Both the position numbers and the translations under genes were made by a program. The notes beneath the pieces are model-generated. The model was not told the DNA's origin and searched no databases. It was given only the letters and a program-made list of their open reading frames with translations. From Semisulcospira habei (lineage: Eukaryota; Mollusca; Gastropoda; Semisulcospiridae), in NCBI GenBank assembly GCA_036245525.1, contig BTPG01000004.1:162127924-162191923 (forward strand): a stretch of 64,000 nt of DNA, read 5' to 3'. The first letter of the stretch is position 1; each line of letters opens with the position of its first letter. This document shows, piece after piece, positions 59,690-64,000 of the stretch.

Positions 59690-59955
59690 AGAGAGCCTCC
59701 GAGCATATTGTAATTGAATGTCTCATCGAAGACATAAAAGACCGTTTATAGAAAGTCGGTAGACCCAGATCAGAGTCCGCAATTTTTATTATATGCACTT
59801 GAAAGTTTGGATATGGCTAGTTTGCATAAAGACATTGGATGAGTTCGTTAGCCAGCTTTGTACCTCTTCAACTTTTTCGAAAATAAAAGTTCAATGCGGA
59901 AAAAAGGTCAGAAGTAAAACTCCTTGATTTCATCAAGAAGAATCAGACGGTGAGC
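59690..59955. repeat. Dispersed repeat R5, uninterrupted copy (empty site of the LTR element)
   Basis: AGTCGGTAGACCCAGATCAG corresponds to AGTCGGTTGACCC | GACCCACATTTGAG around the LTR element. Similarity continues on both sides (GCCTCCGAGCATATT left; GACATTGGATG and GTTAGCCAGCTTTG right). Confidence 0.8.
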
Positions 59956-60470
59956 CCCACAGGGTGGAGTTTCCCCTCTATTCTGGGGCATGTGTTTCTG
60001 TCTACCCTTGGTCCATTCACCTGTATTTTCCTTTTGGGCCCTACTGTCTGCGCTGCCTGTAGCTCTTGATATTGGATGTGTGTTGCTAAATGGTTTTTTA
60101 GCTTTATTTAGGCTCCATGTCGTAGGTTTATTTAACTCATTCTACCCCAGACACACAGCAGCAAGATAAGGATCGACCATGATAGTTCAAGGGTGATGCC
60201 AGAATAGCTTGGCGCCTATGGGCGCCAAGCTATTCTGGCACCACCCTTGAACTATCATGGTCGATCTGTGTCCTGCACTGCCATGCAGTCTTCAGAGGAC
60301 AACGGCAACATTTGGGGATTTCGGTGTTGGGGTAGAATGAGTTAACGTATTAGACCGGCTGGTGACATACATTCATTATTCTGTTTATTTTTTTTTTTCA
60401 CAAGCAGTGCAGGCACGTCCTGAGAAAGTCTTGTTGCTGTCAGGACGTTAAGCAATGTACAATCAATCAA
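59954..60470 (+). repeat. R1 retroposon, sense copy, split by a TTAA MITE
   Basis: R1 from GCCCCACAGGGTGG to GTTAAGCAATGTACAATCAA with an (AATC)n tail. The MITE at 60136-60341 sits in its TTTATTTAACGTATT segment, with TTAA duplicated. Confidence 0.85.
60136..60341. mobile_element. 206-bp hairpin MITE with TTAA target duplication, copy 2
   Basis: TTAA at 60132-60135 and 60342-60345. Ends CTCATTCTACCCCA / TGGGGTAGAATGAG. The central hairpin has 46-base arms (60171-60216 and 60221-60266) with one mismatch and a 4-base loop. Opposite in orientation to 52087-52292. Confidence 0.94.
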
Positions 60471-62766
60471 TCTTGGCCACCCACTTAATAAAGTATTTTG
60501 CCAAGTTTAATATCGGAGATTGTGTTTACATACATTCGTACACACACATATATACATACGCACATACGGCGCCTCGCGCCAAAACGACGTTCAACAGCAA
60601 GGTTAGAGTGGCTAGACGTGACGTAATTTTTATCTTGTTATTTCTACTTCCTAAGTTCGGAGAAAGACATGGGTTATATACGAGACCTGATGCATCCTTT
60701 TTGACGATGTAGATGATCGTCTTGTCCTATACCTGCGTATTTCTATGTGGGCTGGCGATTGGGTGCCTGATAGGCGGGGGCAGGGGATCCAACTGTTTGT
60801 CTGTCCAGCGCTGAGTAATTCCCCTTGGTATGTGTACAATTCTGCCAGCGCTAGCCTCACCTATCTGGTTTGTGAGTGTTATTTATTTGCCAGACCATGA
60901 GCCCCGCGCCGCCTGTTATGTCCTTTGCATTCTACGGAACGCGGTCCGACCAGCCCCGTATTTTCAATACGGTAGACAAAATGCTCGAGAGGAATACATT
61001 CAAGAAGATATAAAGGAGGTTTGATTTATTTTTATCCCACAGAATGGGTACAAGCACTCTAGAAATATGTGGAGGTATTCGCAGACTGGATACGTCATGA
61101 TGCGATTGTGTTATTCCTAACGAAGCGCAGTCTTTAACCTAACACAACGGACAGTTTTTCTTTTACAATCGTTCACATTTTGAAACATAACATTGCTAGT
61201 GACGTTTTCATTATATTTCTATTATTGCGTCACTGTGCACATCACGTGTTCCTGAAAAGTAAGGGGCATGTTCCTTTCCATTATTTTTTTGCGTCCTCGA
61301 TGGCTTACATTGGCTACGCTTGCACACTAGTACATTATAGTTGTGTGTACTTATTTCAATAATTGACCAAATATTAAATTGCATGGGTTTGGGTGTGGGT
61401 TAAGGGCGGGGGTTGAGGTAGGGGGATGGAGGGGATTATTATGTTCCATTATATTTTGCGTCCTCGATGGCTTACACTGGCTAAGCTTGCACACTATGGT
61501 TTTGTGTACTTATTTTAGTATTTGACCAAATATTAAATTGCAGGGGCGTGGGTGTGTGTTAAAGGGTAGGGAGAGGGAGAGGGGGCACGGCCAGGTGGGG
61601 GGAGGGGCATGGGGGGGGGGGGAGGAGGGGGGCGGGATGGAGGTCGGTATATGTCACTTTTGTAATGCCCATGAAGACATGCTACAACTAAATGTTTATG
61701 TTACCTAAAGTGTAACTATTCGCCTTGAGAGTCTTTAAAATGTGATGGGAGGTACTTGCACAAGATACCAGCTCCAAATTATTGTTTATAGTCTATGTTT
61801 GGCACACTGTCCGACTTCCGATCACCCCCCTGTCCCACTCGTGATCAAAGGGGATGGGGGTGGGGGGTGGGGTGGGGAGTAGTGGGGGGGGGGGGAGAAG
61901 TGGTGTGGGGGGCGGGGAGTGGTTGGGGGGGGGGCGTTGCTTCATAAATATGTGCTGTTTTCACGCCTCCAAGACTCAAATAATACAAATTATAGATCAA
62001 CAGATGGTAAAAAGGATATGCCGATGGACTTTTTAACATGGCATTTTGCAATTTGCATGCACTTATTTGCGTAAAACCGAAAGAGATGTCCGACTCACAG
62101 TCTATTCCCCCTGTTCATAAGTATTACCTTGACAGTCCTAGTAGTGATGAAATTCATGCTGTAAAAGAACAGACGTGCATCCAGTGTGTGATTGGGGTTG
62201 GGGTGCAAGCTGCAAATGCAGGAATCTATTATGTACAGCGCTGTGTCGTATCGTATATTTCACAAATCTGTTCCACAGCTATATAATGCTGTACTAGGCC
62301 CGATGTCAATAAGAAACACCAATTAGAGAAAAAAAAAGCTCTACCCTTTTAACGCTAGAATCAAAACTTACCAAATCTTTTGTATTATAGTGAGATGGAG
62401 GGAGGCTGGAAGTTGAATACATTACCTTTATCTGTGTACACATTTAATTGATCTTTGCCAAATGTTTAATGTCATAACAGGCCAGCAAATGTGGTAAATA
62501 ACATTTTGACAAAATGCAACTTTCAATAACGTACTTTTCGACACTCTACAGCCAAAGGTTACGTATGTATTGTTGCTGACAATACAATTACATAAATCAA
62601 ACTATGGATGACCTGTGTTACCCTCTCTTATTGCAGATTTAACGTGTATGAATGTTTGGGATTGCATATTTTTCCTTTTCTTTTCTTGTCAAGGCAATCT
62701 TTTCTGAAACCTTGAGATTGATTCAGCAGAAACTGAAACTGCCGATAGAATTGGTCAACTAGTGTG
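60471..62766. other. No gene recognised; tandem duplication and G-rich tracts
   Basis: Two diverged ~167-bp units (TTTGCGTCCTCGATGGCTTA ... GACCAAATATTAAATTGCA) occupy about 61280-61395 and 61450-61560. G-rich low-complexity tracts follow at 61560-61640 and 61855-61935. A small palindrome CCGTATTTTCAATACGG at about 60957 recurs near 2750 and, altered, at 6395. The short frame 62038-62286 has no family resemblance. Confidence 0.5.
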
Positions 62767-63671
62767 TGTAACGCACGCAGACTTGCCCACAGTCGCACAT
62801 ACAGACTCTCACGCAACAGACGCATACACCGCCACTGACTCAGACGGGCGCATTCATGCGGTAAAACAAACACACGGGCTCCCTTTCTAAAGTGACTTTA
62901 TACAATATAAATATACACACACAAAAAAAAAAAAACGCTCACACTATCAAGCTATATACATCACATACACATCACAATATCTTTGCCAGGCTAGGTTTTA
63001 GTTTCAGACTGTCTCCAACCTGTTTGATGTTATTGCCTGGTTACGATGGTCCTTCTCACGTCTAGGCGTGAAAGTCCTTCGTCGTACGCTTCTTCTTGCC
63101 GTCCTGTCTCTTTGGCACGGACGTCCTCGTTCTCGTACGGTAGCGCAGTTCTCGCTTTGACTCGGGTGTCTTGGTCCCGGTCAGACTCACTTCAGTGAAG
63201 AGCTGGAGGGATGACCTCACGTTAGGTCCCACCTGTGACTCGACGTCTCGGCGTCCGTCGTTCCACTCTTTACAAGAACTCTGAATAGACAACAAAAGTC
63301 CCAACGTAACACTTGCTAAACACACCACATATTGGATCAATGAGAAACGTCACGTAACCTGGCTGATACAAATAACTCACACGTTCGTTCACACACACAC
63401 ACGTGCTTCATAAACTGTCTATTTCCGTAACACCCCCATATCTCTGTCACTATCTTGAAACAGACTATAGCCTAACACTCTTGCTATACACTATGGAAAA
63501 GACTATGCTTAACGAACCACGTACTGTCTTCATAGCGGCTTAGACATACACACCTCACGTTCCTTTAGTTATCTATCGCGGTAAACAACTGTATACAAAA
63601 ACACCGGTTACTTCACTGAATTCTAAACCAACATAACTAAACCAAACCGGTCAACACTATACAAGCAAATT
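62767..63671 (-). repeat. LTR-like dispersed repeat, copy B (inverted partner of 1-907)
   Basis: It begins TGTAACGCACGCAGACTTGCC, the reverse complement of the end of copy A, and tracks copy A to its first bases. The far end is not determined because copy A is cut by the window edge; sequence to 63867 may belong to it. Confidence 0.7.
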
Positions 63672-63867
63672 ACTCTTAGCAACGCATACTGTCTTTAACT
63701 AAGCAACTATCAATACTACATATATAGAAACGTACCTGAAATCTAGGCTTCAGAGTCTTCGAATGCGGGCAAGGTATCTCAAACACATCTGTCCAAGCAG
63801 ACACTTTAGCCCCGCACTAACCAAACTAGAGAGAAAGGAAGTATGAGTCCCGATAGACAATGAATTC

Positions 63868-64000
63868 AATAGAGCCGCATCAGTCATTAATTTACATCAT
63901 TTTTTAATATCATATTTTTGACCCCAATTTTACCCCCGTTAATTCTGAATCAACCCTTTGATTTTTAAAAAGTGATGAGCATGACTGATGCGGCCTTATT
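63868..64000. mobile_element. Possible small MITE with ~20-bp terminal inverted repeats (at window edge)
   Basis: AATAGAGCCGCATCAGTCAT (63868-63887) and the last 20 bases of the window are inverted repeats at 18 of 20 positions, enclosing an AT-rich 93-bp centre. The window ends exactly at the right arm, so flanks and target duplication cannot be checked. Confidence 0.5.

Noticed and set aside
62038..62286. 82-codon frame MAFCNLHALICVKPKEMSD
   Set aside because: No family resemblance, no GC3 bias and no splice context; likely chance.

Overview
This is a eukaryotic, TE-dominated, intron-rich genomic window, most likely from a marine invertebrate and probably a mollusc. I infer this from the long microsatellites, the low gene density, short GC-rich coding islands with GT-AG borders, and the mixture of mobile-element classes: a Gmr1-type Ty3/gypsy element, several LINE clades, a Polinton-like PolB remnant, tRNA-type SINEs and a (AATC)n-tailed retroposon. 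There are no prokaryotic operons. The assembly carries a 500-N gap at 19957-20456.

Layout. 1-6.6 kb: an LTR-like repeat, a nested retroposon (R1 inside R1), one exon of a rhomboid-family protease on the minus strand, a decayed RNase H-bearing LINE and a tRNA-derived SINE. 6.65-15.1 kb: a complete, young LTR retrotransposon with one 1570-codon gag-pol ORF in the order gag-PR-INT-RT-RH, so the integrase precedes the reverse transcriptase. 17-19.6 kb: a broken protein-primed DNA polymerase B (Polinton/Maverick-like), split by a CR1/L2-like LINE and capped by R1. 21-27 kb: R1, LINE fragments and dispersed repeats. 28.2-36.2 kb: a candidate cut-and-paste element with ~60-bp imperfect terminal inverted repeats, carrying a broken gene of an uncharacterised invertebrate family; a nearly intact LINE sits in its left end with an 11-bp target duplication. 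37-45 kb: an antisense LINE with a perfect target duplication, a palindromic repeat cluster, a ~150-bp satellite, a 36-bp minisatellite interrupted by a short retroposon, and more LINE fragments. 46-51 kb: two LINEs head to head. 52-64 kb: a TTAA-flanked hairpin MITE family, more LINE fragments, an R1 copy whose end is inverted, and an inverted partner of the LTR-like repeat that opens the window.

Host genes. Three or four short GC-rich plus-strand islands (21230, 36762, 58515, 59182) have splice-like borders. The first two are phase-compatible with each other, and so are 36762 with 59182 and 58515 with 59182. They look like exons of one unrecognised host gene whose 15-kb and 22-kb introns have been filled by the transposons. 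The rhomboid exon belongs to a different, minus-strand gene. Everything else with coding potential is transposon-derived.

Empty-site paralogues inside the same window date and confirm several insertions: the LTR element (filled at 6654-15084, empty at ~59768) and the TTAA MITE (filled at 60136, empty in the R1 copy at 21482). Family names rest on motif recognition by eye, not on database searches.
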